64,000 nucleotides of DNA from Terrabacter aerolatus (GCF_007991735.1 NZ_BJYX01000011.1:1-64000); one strand, 5' to 3'. Positions 1 through 8,255 are shown, counted from the first letter of the stretch. Notes: generated by a model from the sequence alone, not told the origin. Program-made: numbers and translations.

Positions 1-24
1 CCATGACCGGGTACACCTAGGCCC

Positions 25-37
25 TACGATCTGCGGG
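25..37 (+). promoter_or_regulatory. -10 box of leaderless pabB
   Basis: TACGAT at 25-30 ends six bases before the GTG start at 37. An actinobacterial TANNNT box at this distance puts the transcription start on or next to the start codon, so the mRNA is probably leaderless. An in-frame TGA at 4-6 shows the gene is not cut by the window edge. No Shine-Dalgarno sequence is visible. Confidence 0.6.
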
Positions 38-1092
38 TGGACCACGCCCGCTTCGCCGACCGGGACGCCCGCGGGGTCATCGACGTCCGACACGGCCCGG
101 AAGCCCTCGACGCCATCTCCGGCGAGGGCTTCTGGGCCGTCGTCGCGACCTTCGAGGGCGACGTGACCGCCGTGCGCTTCGCCGAGGTCACCCCGAGGCC
201 GTATGCCGTGAGCAGCAGCGTCCCAGATGGCGCCGTCCCGACCGACGCGGCGTGGCGGCCGCTCGACCGGCGCTGGGCCAGCTCGCTCGACCGGACGGCA
301 TACGTCCAGGCCGTCCGCGAGGTGCGCGAGCGCATCGCGGCGGGGACCGTCTACCAGGTCAACGTGTGCCGGGTGCTCAGCCATGCGCTCGACGACGTTG
401 CTGACCTCGACGGGCTCGACACCCTTCTGCGGCAAGGCAACCCAGCCCCGCACGCCGCCCGGGTCCGCTGCGTGGCGGCCGGTCTCGACGTCGTCAGCGC
501 GTCGCCCGAGCTCTTCCTCTCGCGTCGCGACGGACGTCTCGTCACCCGCCCGATCAAGGGGACGGCCGAGACCGCCGAGCAGATGCTGCCCAAGGACTTC
601 GCCGAGAACGTCATGATCGTCGACCTCATGCGCAACGACCTCTCGGGCGTCTGCGAGCCGGGCACGGTGTCGGTCGACGAGCTGTGCGCCCTCGAGCGCC
701 ACCCCGGCCTGGTGCACCTCGTGTCCACCGTCAGCGGGCGTCTGCGTGACGGCGTGGGCTGGCCGGACGTCTTCGCGGCCGCCTATCCACCCGGCTCCGT
801 CTCGGGTGCCCCGAAGTCGAGCGCGCTCGACGCGATCCGCGAGCTCGAACCCACCCCGCGGGGCCCGTACTGCGGGGCGGTCGGCTGGGTCGACGCCGAC
901 CGGTGCGAGGCGGAGCTCGCCGTCGGCATCCGCACGTTCTGGGCCGAACACGACGACGCCGGAGCGCGGTGGCTGCGGTTCGGCACCGGGGCCGGCATCA
1001 CGTGGCACTCCGACCCCGAGGGGGAGTGGGCCGAGACCGAGCTCAAGGCGGCCCGCCTCATCGGCCTGGCCGCCGGCACTGTGACACCATGA
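37..1092 (+). CDS. pabB: aminodeoxychorismate synthase component I (PabB)
   Basis: 351 aa, chorismate-binding fold. It aminates chorismate to 4-amino-4-deoxychorismate for folate synthesis, using ammonia from a glutaminase partner that is not in the window. The motif PIKGT has its lysine at K174; this lysine is typical of PabB, whereas anthranilate synthase TrpE has PIAGT. Other family signatures are SASPELF, the metal-binding DLMRNDL, GSVSGAPK and the C-terminal ETELKAARL. The length fits a stand-alone domain without the longer N-terminal half of many PabB proteins. The next gene, a pabC-type lyase, supplies the following step, so 37-1990 forms a p-aminobenzoate unit. The GTG start is chosen from the -10 box at 25-30. 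Confidence 0.85.
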   Translation: MDHARFADRDARGVIDVRHGPEALDAISGEGFWAVVATFEGDVTAVRFAEVTPRPYAVSSSVPDGAVPTDAAWRPLDRRWASSLDRTAYVQAVREVRERIAAGTVYQVNVCRVLSHALDDVADLDGLDTLLRQGNPAPHAARVRCVAAGLDVVSASPELFLSRRDGRLVTRPIKGTAETAEQMLPKDFAENVMIVDLMRNDLSGVCEPGTVSVDELCALERHPGLVHLVSTVSGRLRDGVGWPDVFAAAYPPGSVSGAPKSSALDAIRELEPTPRGPYCGAVGWVDADRCEAELAVGIRTFWAEHDDAGARWLRFGTGAGITWHSDPEGEWAETELKAARLIGLAAGTVTP

Positions 1093-1144
1093 TGACTCCC
1101 GTCGGGCGCCTTCCGGGCGGCCGCCGAGCCCCCAGGAAGGGACC

Positions 1145-1990
1145 ATGAGCACGACCACGCGCGTCTGGGTCGACGGCGACCTCGTCGACCCGACCGGCCC
1201 CTCCGTCTCGGCCCTGGACCACTCGGTCACGGTCGGTGACGGTGTCTTCGAGACGGCCAAGATCGCCGGAGGGCAGCCGTTCGCCCTGACGCGGCACCAC
1301 CGACGGCTCGAACGATCCGCCGCCGGGCTCGGGCTGCCGCCGCTCGACCTCGCCTTCGTCGACAAGGGCGTCGCGGCCGTCCTCGACGGGCCCGCCATCG
1401 ACTTCGGCCGGCTGCGCTACAGCGTCACCGGCGGCATCGGACCGCTCGGCTCGGACCGCGACGACGCCTCCCTGACCTACATCGCGCTGGCGGCCCCGCA
1501 GCCGCTCCCGCCCGCGAGCGGGAAGCTGACCGTCGTGCCCTGGACGCGCAACGAGCGCTCGGCCGTCGTCGGGCTCAAGACGACGTCGTACGCCGAGAAC
1601 GTCGTCGCCCTGGCGCGTGCCAAGGCGGAGGGGGCCGTCGAGGCGGTCTTCGGCAACACCCGTGGCGAGCTGTGCGAGTGCACGGGCAGCAACATCTTCG
1701 TCGTGGTCGACGGTGTCGTGCTGACGCCACCGGCCGAGTCGGGGCTGCTGCTCGGGATCACCCGCGAGCTGACGATCGAGTGGGGCCGCGCCGCCGGAAT
1801 CGAGGTGCGCGAGGAGACGTTGCCGCTCGACGTGCTCCAGAGCGCAGACGAGGTCTTCATCACCAGCTCGACCAAGGACGTCCTGCCGATCCATGCGGTC
1901 GACGACCGGATGTTGTCGGCCGACGGCCCCGTGACGAGCGAGCTCCGACGCATCTTCCGGAGCAACGCCGAGCGGGACTGCGACCCGTGA
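1145..1990 (+). CDS. pabC: aminodeoxychorismate lyase-like, fold type IV PLP enzyme
   Basis: 281 aa, class IV aminotransferase fold. It probably converts aminodeoxychorismate to p-aminobenzoate plus pyruvate. K145 in GLKTTSYAEN is the expected PLP-binding lysine, and the phosphate-binding segment ECTGSNIF and the loop SGLLLGITR are present. The ATG follows a clear ribosome site, AGGAAGGGA. The family also contains branched-chain and D-amino-acid aminotransferases, which motifs alone cannot exclude, but the position directly after pabB favours PabC. The 3' end overlaps the next gene by four bases. Confidence 0.75.
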   Translation: MSTTTRVWVDGDLVDPTGPSVSALDHSVTVGDGVFETAKIAGGQPFALTRHHRRLERSAAGLGLPPLDLAFVDKGVAAVLDGPAIDFGRLRYSVTGGIGPLGSDRDDASLTYIALAAPQPLPPASGKLTVVPWTRNERSAVVGLKTTSYAENVVALARAKAEGAVEAVFGNTRGELCECTGSNIFVVVDGVVLTPPAESGLLLGITRELTIEWGRAAGIEVREETLPLDVLQSADEVFITSSTKDVLPIHAVDDRMLSADGPVTSELRRIFRSNAERDCDP

Positions 1991-2478
1991 CGGCCGACGG
2001 TCGGGACGGCGACACGGGCAGGGCGGGGGGCCCGGCGTCCGTCGACTACTCGGACCCGAACGCGACTCTCGACGCGGGCGAGGACCGCTGGGCCTGGCGT
2101 GCCCGGCTGCGCCGCAACCCGGTGACCCACGCCATCTGGCGTACCGCCGTCGGCGTCGTCGGAGGCGTCGTCACGGTCGTCGGCCTCATCATGGTCCCCG
2201 CGCCGGGTCCGGGCTGGCTCGTCGTCTTCTTCGGACTGCTCATCCTCGCGAGCGAGTTCGAGTTCGCGCAACGCTGGCTCGACTTCGCCCGACGCCACGT
2301 CAGCCGGTGGAACGACTGGATCATGGGTCAGGCCGTCTGGGTGCGCGGTGTCGTGGCGCTCGGGACGCTGCTCGTCGTGTGGGGGGTCCTCTGGGGCTAT
2401 CTCGCCTGGGCCGGCGTCTCGCAGTTCGTCCCGGAGTGGGCCGATCAGCTGCTGACACGGGTGCCGGGGGTCGACTGA
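1987..2478 (+). CDS. PGPGW (TIGR02611-type) membrane protein
   Basis: 163 aa if started at the GTG that overlaps the pabC stop (GTGA). After a charged N-terminus of about 45 residues there are two hydrophobic segments (about 50-85 and 115-140). The first holds the diagnostic VPAPGPGW motif, followed by the acidic turn SEFEFAQRW. The family is widespread in actinobacteria and has no known function. The overlap suggests translational coupling to pabC. A longer upstream reading frame exists but would overlap pabC extensively. Confidence 0.75.
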   Translation: MTADGRDGDTGRAGGPASVDYSDPNATLDAGEDRWAWRARLRRNPVTHAIWRTAVGVVGGVVTVVGLIMVPAPGPGWLVVFFGLLILASEFEFAQRWLDFARRHVSRWNDWIMGQAVWVRGVVALGTLLVVWGVLWGYLAWAGVSQFVPEWADQLLTRVPGVD

Positions 2479-2511
2479 CATCGCGGCCGGTCGGCCCGCC
2501 ACCGGGGCGAT

Positions 2512-2541
2512 TTCCGTGCGGACGTCCGCACCGGCTATTGT
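2512..2541 (+). promoter_or_regulatory. tRNA-Val promoter with internal perfect palindrome
   Basis: TATTGT at 2536-2541 is a good -10 box 43 bases before the tRNA, and TTCCGT at 2512-2517 is a weak -35 box 18 bases upstream. Between them lies the perfect 16-base palindrome GTGCGGACGTCCGCAC (2516-2531). It may be an operator or chance. Confidence 0.5.
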
Positions 2542-2583
2542 TTCGATCCGACGCCCCGACGCCCTGTCGGGACAGGGGCGCCC

Positions 2584-2657
2584 GGACGTGTAGCTCAGCT
2601 GGTTAGAGCGCTCGCTTCACACGCGAGAGGTCAGGGGTTCGAGTCCCTTCACGTCCA
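2584..2657 (+). tRNA. tRNA-Val (anticodon CAC)
   Basis: The cloverleaf is complete. The acceptor stem GGACGTG pairs with CACGTCC, the D arm contains AGCTCAGCTGGTTAGAG, the anticodon stem CTCGC/GCGAG carries the loop TTCACAC (anticodon CAC, reading GTG), and the T arm contains GGTTCGAGTCC. The discriminator is A2657 and CCA is not encoded. Window proteins use GTC and GTG heavily, so this is a major isoacceptor. Confidence 0.95.
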
Positions 2658-2756
2658 CCCTCGAGAGACCTCGTCGGTCCTCGCGCCCCGCCCGTGTGGC
2701 CACGTCGTCACCGGAGTGCTCGCGGCGGTTCCCCTCGGCCGGTGTGAGAGCGGGTG

Positions 2757-3170
2757 TCAGGGTGCGAACGTGCGGAACGCCCGGTGGAACGCCTCGGCCC
2801 TGTTGCCGCCCGGTGTGCGCGGAGCGTTCCTGCCGTCGAGGTAGTCGTTGAATCCGGGCACCGACCGGGTCTGCTCGTCCGACAGCTCGCGGAAGCCCAT
2901 GCTCCAGTCGGGGAAGTGCCGCTCGTCCACCTGCTCGTGCAGCGCGACCGACACGGACCGGTGGCGGGTGTCGCGCGAGATCCGGGCGAAGGTCTCCTCG
3001 ACGACGTCGTCGGGACCCTCGAGGGTCTGCACGAAGCTCCCGTCGGCATAGAGGAGCAGCCCGGTCAGGCCGACCGACGCGTTGCGCGACCTCGTGCGCT
3101 CGAGCAGCTCGCGCAGGTCGTCCGCGTCGAGCGGAGTCGTCGCCGTGCTGAAGTACGTGAGGGATAGCAC
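2757..3170 (-). CDS. stand-alone BLUF-domain blue-light sensor
   Basis: 137 aa from the GTG at 3170, which follows the strong ribosome site GGGAGGAAC. The whole protein is one BLUF domain, which binds FAD and changes a hydrogen-bond network under blue light. Every residue of the photocycle is present with the spacing of the AppA reference: Y6, N30, Q48, W89 and M91 correspond to Y21, N45, Q63, W104 and M106, a constant offset of 15. There is no attached output domain, so it should act through a partner protein. No EAL, GGDEF or regulator gene lies next to it. A longer start (ATG near 3222) adds an unconserved basic leader and is less likely. A TAGGAT box on this strand at 3254-3259 may be the promoter. 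Confidence 0.88.
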   Translation of the reverse strand: MLSLTYFSTATTPLDADDLRELLERTRSRNASVGLTGLLLYADGSFVQTLEGPDDVVEETFARISRDTRHRSVSVALHEQVDERHFPDWSMGFRELSDEQTRSVPGFNDYLDGRNAPRTPGGNRAEAFHRAFRTFAP

Positions 3171-3474
3171 CCTGTTCCTCCCGATCCGGCCCGGGCCGGG
3201 AGGTTCCCGGGACGGTGCCATCGTCGGGCGCCTCTGCTTGATGCCCGCGCGACATCCTAGACGGGGCACGACCTCGGGCCCGAAGGGACGCGCGGCGTGC
3301 CCGGAGTCGTCGCGACCTGCACCCGCCCCACGGACCGGGCAGCCCCGAGTCGCTCACCGTCGAGGCCAGGGACCAAGGCCCCTGCTGTCCCGGGCCCTCA
3401 GGGGGTGACGATGAGGTGGGCGCCGGAGTGCGTTCGCGAGGGTCGCTCGGTGCCCAAGTCGAGGGAGGCCGACG
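3171..3474. other. divergent intergenic region, BLUF / phosphoribosyltransferase
   Basis: 304 bases. The reverse strand carries TAGGAT (3254-3259), a plausible -10 for the BLUF gene with a leader of about 77 bases. The forward strand has the ribosome site GGGAGG just before 3475, but I see no clear forward -10 box. No convincing small gene is present. Confidence 0.4.
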
Positions 3475-4179
3475 ATGGTGGTGTTCGACGACCGGGTGGA
3501 CGCGGGACGACAGCTGTCGCAGCTGCTCGCGAGCCTTCGGGACGAGGACGTCGTCGTCCTCGGACTTCCCCGGGGCGGGGTGCCGGTCGCCGCTGTCGTG
3601 GCCGAGTCGCTGGGCGCGCCGCTCGAGGTCATCGTCGTACGCAAGCTCGGGGTCCCCGTCCACCCGGAGCTCGCGATGGGCGCCATCGGCGAGGGCGGCG
3701 TCGAGGTCGTCGACCGCGACCTCCTCGCTCGCGCCGGGGTCGGCCCGGAGGACCTGGCGACCGTCGAGCGCCGGGAGCGCGCCGTCCTCGACGCCCGTGT
3801 CGAGCGCCTGCGCCGGGGCCGGCTCCGGGTCGACCTGCACGGACGGGTCGCCGTCGTCGTGGACGACGGCATCGCGACCGGCGCCACGGCAAAGGTCGCC
3901 TGCATCGTCGCCAGGCAGCTGGGGGCCGAGCGCGTCGTCCTGGCCGTACCCGTCGCGCCGGCCCGGACGGTGAGGGAGCTGACGGAGGCCGACACCGTCG
4001 TCTGCGTCTCGACGCCGGAACGCTTCCGCGCCGTGGGCGAGCACTACGAGGACTTCACCCCGACGAGCGACGACGAGGTCGTGACCCTGCTGGAGCGAGC
4101 CGACCGCCGCCTGCGGTCGGCGGCTCCCCGGGGCGAACGGCCCGATCGCCGGGAGGGCCCGGAGCGACGGGAGCGGTGA
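3475..4179 (+). CDS. phosphoribosyltransferase-family protein
   Basis: 234 aa. The type I phosphoribosyltransferase signature VVVDDGIATGATA (about residues 125-137) is intact, preceded by LGLPRGGVPVA and VRKLGVP typical of the Rv0571c-like group. The substrate is unknown. In many actinobacteria this domain is fused to a C-terminal dienelactone-hydrolase domain. Here the reading frame stops after a basic tail rich in Arg and Glu, and a fragment of such a hydrolase follows in another frame. The ATG is preceded by GGGAGGCCGACG. The domain itself looks functional. Confidence 0.8.
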   Translation: MVVFDDRVDAGRQLSQLLASLRDEDVVVLGLPRGGVPVAAVVAESLGAPLEVIVVRKLGVPVHPELAMGAIGEGGVEVVDRDLLARAGVGPEDLATVERRERAVLDARVERLRRGRLRVDLHGRVAVVVDDGIATGATAKVACIVARQLGAERVVLAVPVAPARTVRELTEADTVVCVSTPERFRAVGEHYEDFTPTSDDEVVTLLERADRRLRSAAPRGERPDRREGPERRER

Positions 4180-4207
4180 GAGCGGTCGCGACACGACCGA
4201 TGGGGTC

Positions 4208-4477
4208 GTGGTGATCCCGGCGGGTCCGGCGCGGTTGGAAGGGCGCCTTCGGCTCTCGGCCGTGCGGGCACCGACCCTGCTCATCGTCGGAGGAGCCGAC
4301 CGGGAGGTCCTCGCCCTCAGCCGTCGGGCGCGGGAGGCGCTGACCGGCTGCACGTGCCGGCTGGCCGTCGTCCCCGGTGCGACCCACCTCTTCGAGGAGC
4401 CGGGGACCCTCCCGCCGGCCGCTGCGCTCGCGCGGGACTGGTTCGTCGAGCACCTCGGTGCGAGCGCCACGGCGTGA
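4208..4477 (+). pseudogene. C-terminal remnant of an alpha/beta-hydrolase
   Basis: A frame of 89 codons beginning GTG GTG matches only the last third of a dienelactone-hydrolase-type domain. APTLLIVGGAD is the strand carrying the acid residue, and PGATHLFEEPG carries the catalytic histidine. The nucleophile elbow and the first roughly 120 residues are absent. It lies 28 bases downstream of the phosphoribosyltransferase and in a different frame, as expected if a fused two-domain gene lost an internal segment. A short independent gene is possible but could not be catalytic alone. Confidence 0.6.
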
Positions 4478-4564
4478 GCTCCACGGCGTGGGCTCTCCCG
4501 AGGCAGCCTGAGGCTTCCCCACCGGCCACGGAGCGGCTGCGCGGCGTGAGCGTCCGTCGCGGGC

Positions 4565-4570
4565 TAGCGT
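4565..4570 (+). promoter_or_regulatory. -10 box, leaderless MOSC-like gene
   Basis: TAGCGT ends seven bases before the ATG at 4578. The spacing implies transcription starting at or next to the start codon. Confidence 0.5.
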
Positions 4571-4577
4571 GTGCAGC

Positions 4578-4928
4578 ATGATCGCCACGGTCTCGAGCCT
4601 CTACATCTATCCCGACTCCGACGCGCCCGGGCAGGAGCTCGACTCGGTCGCGATCACCGAGACGGGCCCGGAGGGCAACCGTGCCAAGAAGCACGCCGTC
4701 CACCTCGTGTCGGTCGACGACTACGTCGAGAGCCACCCCAAGGCCAACATCGTGCTCGACATGGACTCCTCGGGGCTCGACAAGCTCGTCGGCCGGGTCG
4801 TCCGGCTGGGGGGCTGCACGCTCGAGATCACCCAGGCGCCGTCGCAGTGCGCCGGTGTCTACGCGCGGGTCGTCGAGCCGGGTGAGGTGTCGGTCGACGA
4901 CGCCCTCCTCGTGGCCGAGCCGGAGTGA
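4578..4928 (+). CDS. small MOSC-like domain protein
   Basis: 116 aa. It opens with VSSLYIYP, as MOSC domains do, and ends with a segment resembling the sulfur-carrier part of MOSC (LGGCTLEITQ, then PSQCAGVYARVVEPGEV with a conserved cysteine). MOSC domains carry sulfur for molybdenum-enzyme cofactors or hydroxylamine-reducing proteins. The protein is shorter than typical MOSC proteins (150 aa or more), so function is uncertain. It is followed 40 bases later by a flavin-reductase-like gene, perhaps one transcript. Confidence 0.5.
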   Translation: MIATVSSLYIYPDSDAPGQELDSVAITETGPEGNRAKKHAVHLVSVDDYVESHPKANIVLDMDSSGLDKLVGRVVRLGGCTLEITQAPSQCAGVYARVVEPGEVSVDDALLVAEPE

Positions 4929-4968
4929 CGGAGCACGGACGGTCGCGGTCGCCGCGGGTGCGGCTGCG

Positions 4969-5490
4969 ATGACGATCCACACCGAGCACCCCTTCGACAC
5001 CCCCGACGAGGACCGTGACCCGGTCCGGCGGCTGCGCGGGCGCATCGGTGGCGCCGTCTCGCTGTGGACCTCGGGCGAGGGCATCGAGCGGGTGGGGCTG
5101 ACCGTCTCGTCCTACCTCGTCGCGACCGGCGACCCCGGCCGGGTCGTCGGGCTGCTCCACCCCGACTCCGACCTGCTCGACGCCCTCGTAGAGACGGGCA
5201 CGGCCGTCGTCACGCTCCTGGGTGCGCGCGACGAGCGGCTCGCGGACGTCTTCGCGGGCGTCATGCCGGCACCGGGGGGTGCGTTCAGGCTCGTCGAGTG
5301 GGAGCAGACCGAGTGGGGGCCGCGACCGAGCCACGCGACGTCATGGATGGGCGTGCGGCTCGACCCGGGCAGCCGGCGCGACGTCGGCTGGTCGGTCCTC
5401 GTCGAGGCGACGATCGAGCACGCCGAGGTCGGGGCCGAGGACGCCCCTCTCGTGCACCGTCGCGGTCGCTACCAGCACCCGACCGCGTGA
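4969..5490 (+). CDS. flavin-reductase-like (split-barrel FMN-binding) protein
   Basis: 173 aa. The pattern GGAVSLWTSG - GLTVSSYLVATGDPGRVVGLL - DSDLLDAL matches the FMN-binding split-barrel family (flavin reductases and related flavoproteins). The ATG at 4969 starts just before the domain and no strong ribosome site is visible. The partner is unknown; the MOSC-like gene upstream is the nearest candidate. Its 3' end faces the fadE5-like gene across a shared hairpin. Confidence 0.65.
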   Translation: MTIHTEHPFDTPDEDRDPVRRLRGRIGGAVSLWTSGEGIERVGLTVSSYLVATGDPGRVVGLLHPDSDLLDALVETGTAVVTLLGARDERLADVFAGVMPAPGGAFRLVEWEQTEWGPRPSHATSWMGVRLDPGSRRDVGWSVLVEATIEHAEVGAEDAPLVHRRGRYQHPTA

Positions 5491-5504
5491 CCTGCGTCCG
5501 ACCC

Positions 5505-5532
5505 CGCCCGGACGGCATACGCCCTCCGGGCG
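5505..5532. terminator. bidirectional terminator hairpin with GTATGCCG-family loop
   Basis: CGCCCGGA (5505-5512) pairs with TCCGGGCG (5525-5532). The 12-base loop contains CGGCATAC on the + strand. It sits between two convergent genes and can serve both. Confidence 0.6.
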
Positions 5533-5533
5533 G

Positions 5534-7483
5534 TCAGGCCGTCCCCGACATCTCCGTGGTGAGCAGGCCCTCGGGGATCCCGAAGGCCTCGACGAGCGTC
5601 GTCGCGTGGGGGCGCAGCTCCGTGCAGACGTCGTTGACGAGCGCGGTGAGCGCCTTGGCGCGAGCCGGGCTCAGCCGGTCGTGCTCGAGGTACCACGCCT
5701 TGTGCCGCTCGATCGTCGAGAGCGCGTAGAGGTCGCAGACACGCGCCAGCACGCCGCGGGCGCTCTCGTCGGCGCACGCCTCGACCGAGGCGGCGAAGGT
5801 CTCGGCGAGCATTCGCTCGACGTGGGCGGTCGCGGCATCGACGAGGTGGTCCTGGCTCGCGTTGAACACGGCGAACGCATCGGCTCCCGGCGCCGTGGCT
5901 CGCCGCAACCGGCGGGCGAGCCCCTCGACGAGGTGCTCCTCGCGCTCGCGCAGCAGTCGCAGCTGCGTGCCCCGGATCCCGAAGGTGACGTCCTCCTCGC
6001 GACCCGGGGCCGCGTCGACGAGCCGTTGGATGATCCCCCGCGCCGACGAGCGCTCGATGACGGTGCCCCCGACGAGCCGGGCGCCGAACCGGACGATGCC
6101 GGCCGTGTCGAGGTCGCCGAACGTGGCCTGGTAGTCGGCGAGGAGCGACTTGGCGACGAGCTGGAGCAGGACGGTGTTGTCGCCCTCGAACGTCGTGAAG
6201 ATGTCGGTGTCGGCCTTGAGCGCGGCGAGGCGGTTGGCCCAGAGGTAGCCTGCGCCACCGCACAGCTCGCGGCACTCCTGGATGGTGTCGGTCGCGTGGC
6301 GCGTCGTCAGCACCTTGATGCCCGCGGCCCGGGTCTCGAGCAGTCGCTGGTCGTGCTCGCTGGTCGCGCGCCCGGCGAGCACGTCGTCCATCGCCGAGAC
6401 GAGCTCGTGCTGGGCGAGCTGGAGGGCGTATGCCGTGGCGATCCTCGGCAGCAGCCGCCGTTGGTAGGTGCGGTAGTCGAGGACCGTCGTCTCCACGTCG
6501 CTCCCGGGGGCCGCGAACTGACGCCGCCCCACGGCATACCTCGTCGTGACGGCGAGCGCCGAGCGGGCAGCCGCCCCGGCGCCACCGGCGACCGAGATGC
6601 GTCCCCGGACGAGGGTGCCGAGCATCGTGAAGAAGCGGCGTCCCGGGTTGTCGATGGGGCTCGCGTAGGTGCCGTCCTCGCCGATGTCGCCGTAGCGGCC
6701 GAGCAGGTTGGTGCGCGGGACCCGGACGTGGTCGAAGAGGAGGCGGCCGTTGTCGACGCCACCCAGGCCGAGCTTGGGACCGCAGTCCTCGATGGTGACG
6801 CCCCTTGCGGGAGTGCCGGACTCGTCGCGAATCGGGACGAGGACGCAGTGCACCCCCCGAGACTCGCCGTCGACGACGAGCTGGGCGAAGACGGCTGCGA
6901 GCCGTCCGTCCCGGGCGGCGTTGCCGATGTAGTCCTTGCGTGCGGCAGGCCCGGGCGAGTGGACGACGAGCTCGTCCGACGCAGGATCGAACGTCGCGGT
7001 CGTCAGGAGGTTCTGCACGTCGCTGCCGTGGCCGGTCTCGGTCATCGCGAAGCACCCCTGCAGCTCGCCCGAGATGATGCGGGGCAACAGGTCGTCGTGG
7101 CGGCTGGTCCCGAGGAGCGACACGGCGCCCCCGAAGAGACCCCACTGGACGCCGGCCTTGACGAAGAGCGAGAGGTCGGAGTGCCCGAGCATCTCGAACG
7201 CGGCGACCGCCTCGCCATAGCGCGCCGTCCCACCCTGGTGTTCCGGAAAGCCATGGGCCGCATAGGGCTGCGACGCCAGGTCGGCCATCTGCGAGGCGAC
7301 GCGGGCTCGGTGCTCTTCCATGGGAAGGGGCGCGGGCAGGGCCCCGAAGGTCGCCGGGTCGAGGGCGCGGCAGTGCTCGCGCACGGCGCCGAACGGGCCG
7401 TTGAGGTGGCGTCGCAGCGCGGCGGTGAGAGCGCCGGACGGGTCGGGTGCGGGCTGGGTGGGGGAGTCGGTGGCCGTCGACAT
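5534..7483 (-). CDS. acyl-CoA dehydrogenase/oxidase, FadE5-like
   Basis: 649 aa. A flavoenzyme that introduces the trans-2 double bond into acyl-CoA, the first step of beta-oxidation. CFAMTETGHGSD is the FAD/substrate loop, GNAARDG and DNGRLLFDHVRVPR follow, and the catalytic glutamate is E433 in TTFEGDN. The extended C-terminal half (about 450-649) is like acyl-CoA oxidases and the mycobacterial FadE5 group. It is transcribed away from a thiolase/FabG/MaoC operon, the same partners found around FadE5 in Mycobacterium tuberculosis (Rv0241c-Rv0244c). The TetR gene immediately upstream on the same strand is the likely regulator. Dehydrogenase versus oxidase activity cannot be decided from sequence. 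Confidence 0.85.
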   Translation of the reverse strand: MSTATDSPTQPAPDPSGALTAALRRHLNGPFGAVREHCRALDPATFGALPAPLPMEEHRARVASQMADLASQPYAAHGFPEHQGGTARYGEAVAAFEMLGHSDLSLFVKAGVQWGLFGGAVSLLGTSRHDDLLPRIISGELQGCFAMTETGHGSDVQNLLTTATFDPASDELVVHSPGPAARKDYIGNAARDGRLAAVFAQLVVDGESRGVHCVLVPIRDESGTPARGVTIEDCGPKLGLGGVDNGRLLFDHVRVPRTNLLGRYGDIGEDGTYASPIDNPGRRFFTMLGTLVRGRISVAGGAGAAARSALAVTTRYAVGRRQFAAPGSDVETTVLDYRTYQRRLLPRIATAYALQLAQHELVSAMDDVLAGRATSEHDQRLLETRAAGIKVLTTRHATDTIQECRELCGGAGYLWANRLAALKADTDIFTTFEGDNTVLLQLVAKSLLADYQATFGDLDTAGIVRFGARLVGGTVIERSSARGIIQRLVDAAPGREEDVTFGIRGTQLRLLREREEHLVEGLARRLRRATAPGADAFAVFNASQDHLVDAATAHVERMLAETFAASVEACADESARGVLARVCDLYALSTIERHKAWYLEHDRLSPARAKALTALVNDVCTELRPHATTLVEAFGIPEGLLTTEMSGTA

Positions 7484-7505
7484 CGAATGCCTTCCGGTCT
7501 GGACC

Positions 7506-8255
7506 TCAGGAGGTCGGGGTGGAGGTCGTGGTGGTCGGGGACGTGAGGACGGGAGCGAGCCCGTGCCACGCGAGCTCGGTGAGCGAGGCGACGACGTCGG
7601 CCCGAGGTGCCCGGTCGCCCTCGGCCGTGGCCAGCCAGTCGTCGGCGACGGCGCGGACCGAGCCGACGAGCGCGATGGCCCAGGTGCGGGCCCGGGACGG
7701 GTCCGTGCCGGGAGCGGTCAGGGACTCCAGCAGCAGGCCGGTGAGCTGGTCGGTGACCTGGTCGACGGTGCCGCCCACCGGGTCGTCCGTCAGGGGCAGG
7801 TCGACGAGGGGACGGTTGACGACGAACCGGTAGACCTCGGTGTCGGACTCGACGAGGGCGAGGTAGGCATCGACGGTCGACGCGACGAGCTCGCGCGGAC
7901 CGACGGCCTGGGAGTCCGCGGAGTCCGCGGAGTCCGGGGAGTCAGTGGGGTCCGGGGCGTGCGAGCGGGCGAGGGCGGCCCCGACGTTGCGGACGACGCG
8001 GCCGTCGATGCGGGCTGCGACCGCCCGGTAGAGCCCCGCCTTGTCCTCGAAGTGGCGGTAGATCACGGTCTTGGACGTGCCGGCCTCAGCGGCGATGTCG
8101 TCCATGCCGACGCCGGCCCCGTGGGCGCGGATGGCGCGGATCGTCGCGTCCACCAGGGCTGTTCGGCGCTCCTCGCGGTGCCGCTCCCAGCGGGCGTCGC
8201 GTCCGTCCCGGGTCGGGGTGCGCGTTCCCGCAGAGGTGGCCACGTCGTCGTCCAT
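7506..8255 (-). CDS. TetR-family transcriptional regulator
   Basis: 249 aa from the ATG at 8255. The DNA-binding helix-turn-helix is at about residues 35-75 (MDDIAAEAGTSKTVIYRHFEDK), followed by a variable ligand domain. A short Ser/Asp/Pro repeat (SPDSADSADS) comes from repeated DNA near 7915-7945. It lies between the fadE5-like gene and the divergent thiolase operon, so it probably controls both and responds to an acyl-CoA or lipid ligand. TACTTT (8262-8267, reverse strand) six bases before the ATG suggests a leaderless message. Earlier in-frame starts would run through the promoter region and are unlikely. Confidence 0.85.
   Translation of the reverse strand: MDDDVATSAGTRTPTRDGRDARWERHREERRTALVDATIRAIRAHGAGVGMDDIAAEAGTSKTVIYRHFEDKAGLYRAVAARIDGRVVRNVGAALARSHAPDPTDSPDSADSADSQAVGPRELVASTVDAYLALVESDTEVYRFVVNRPLVDLPLTDDPVGGTVDQVTDQLTGLLLESLTAPGTDPSRARTWAIALVGSVRAVADDWLATAEGDRAPRADVVASLTELAWHGLAPVLTSPTTTTSTPTS

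Noticed and set aside
2584-5500. Genomic island integrated at tRNA-Val
   Set aside because: The following genes look accessory, but there is no integrase and I found no second copy of the tRNA 3' end.
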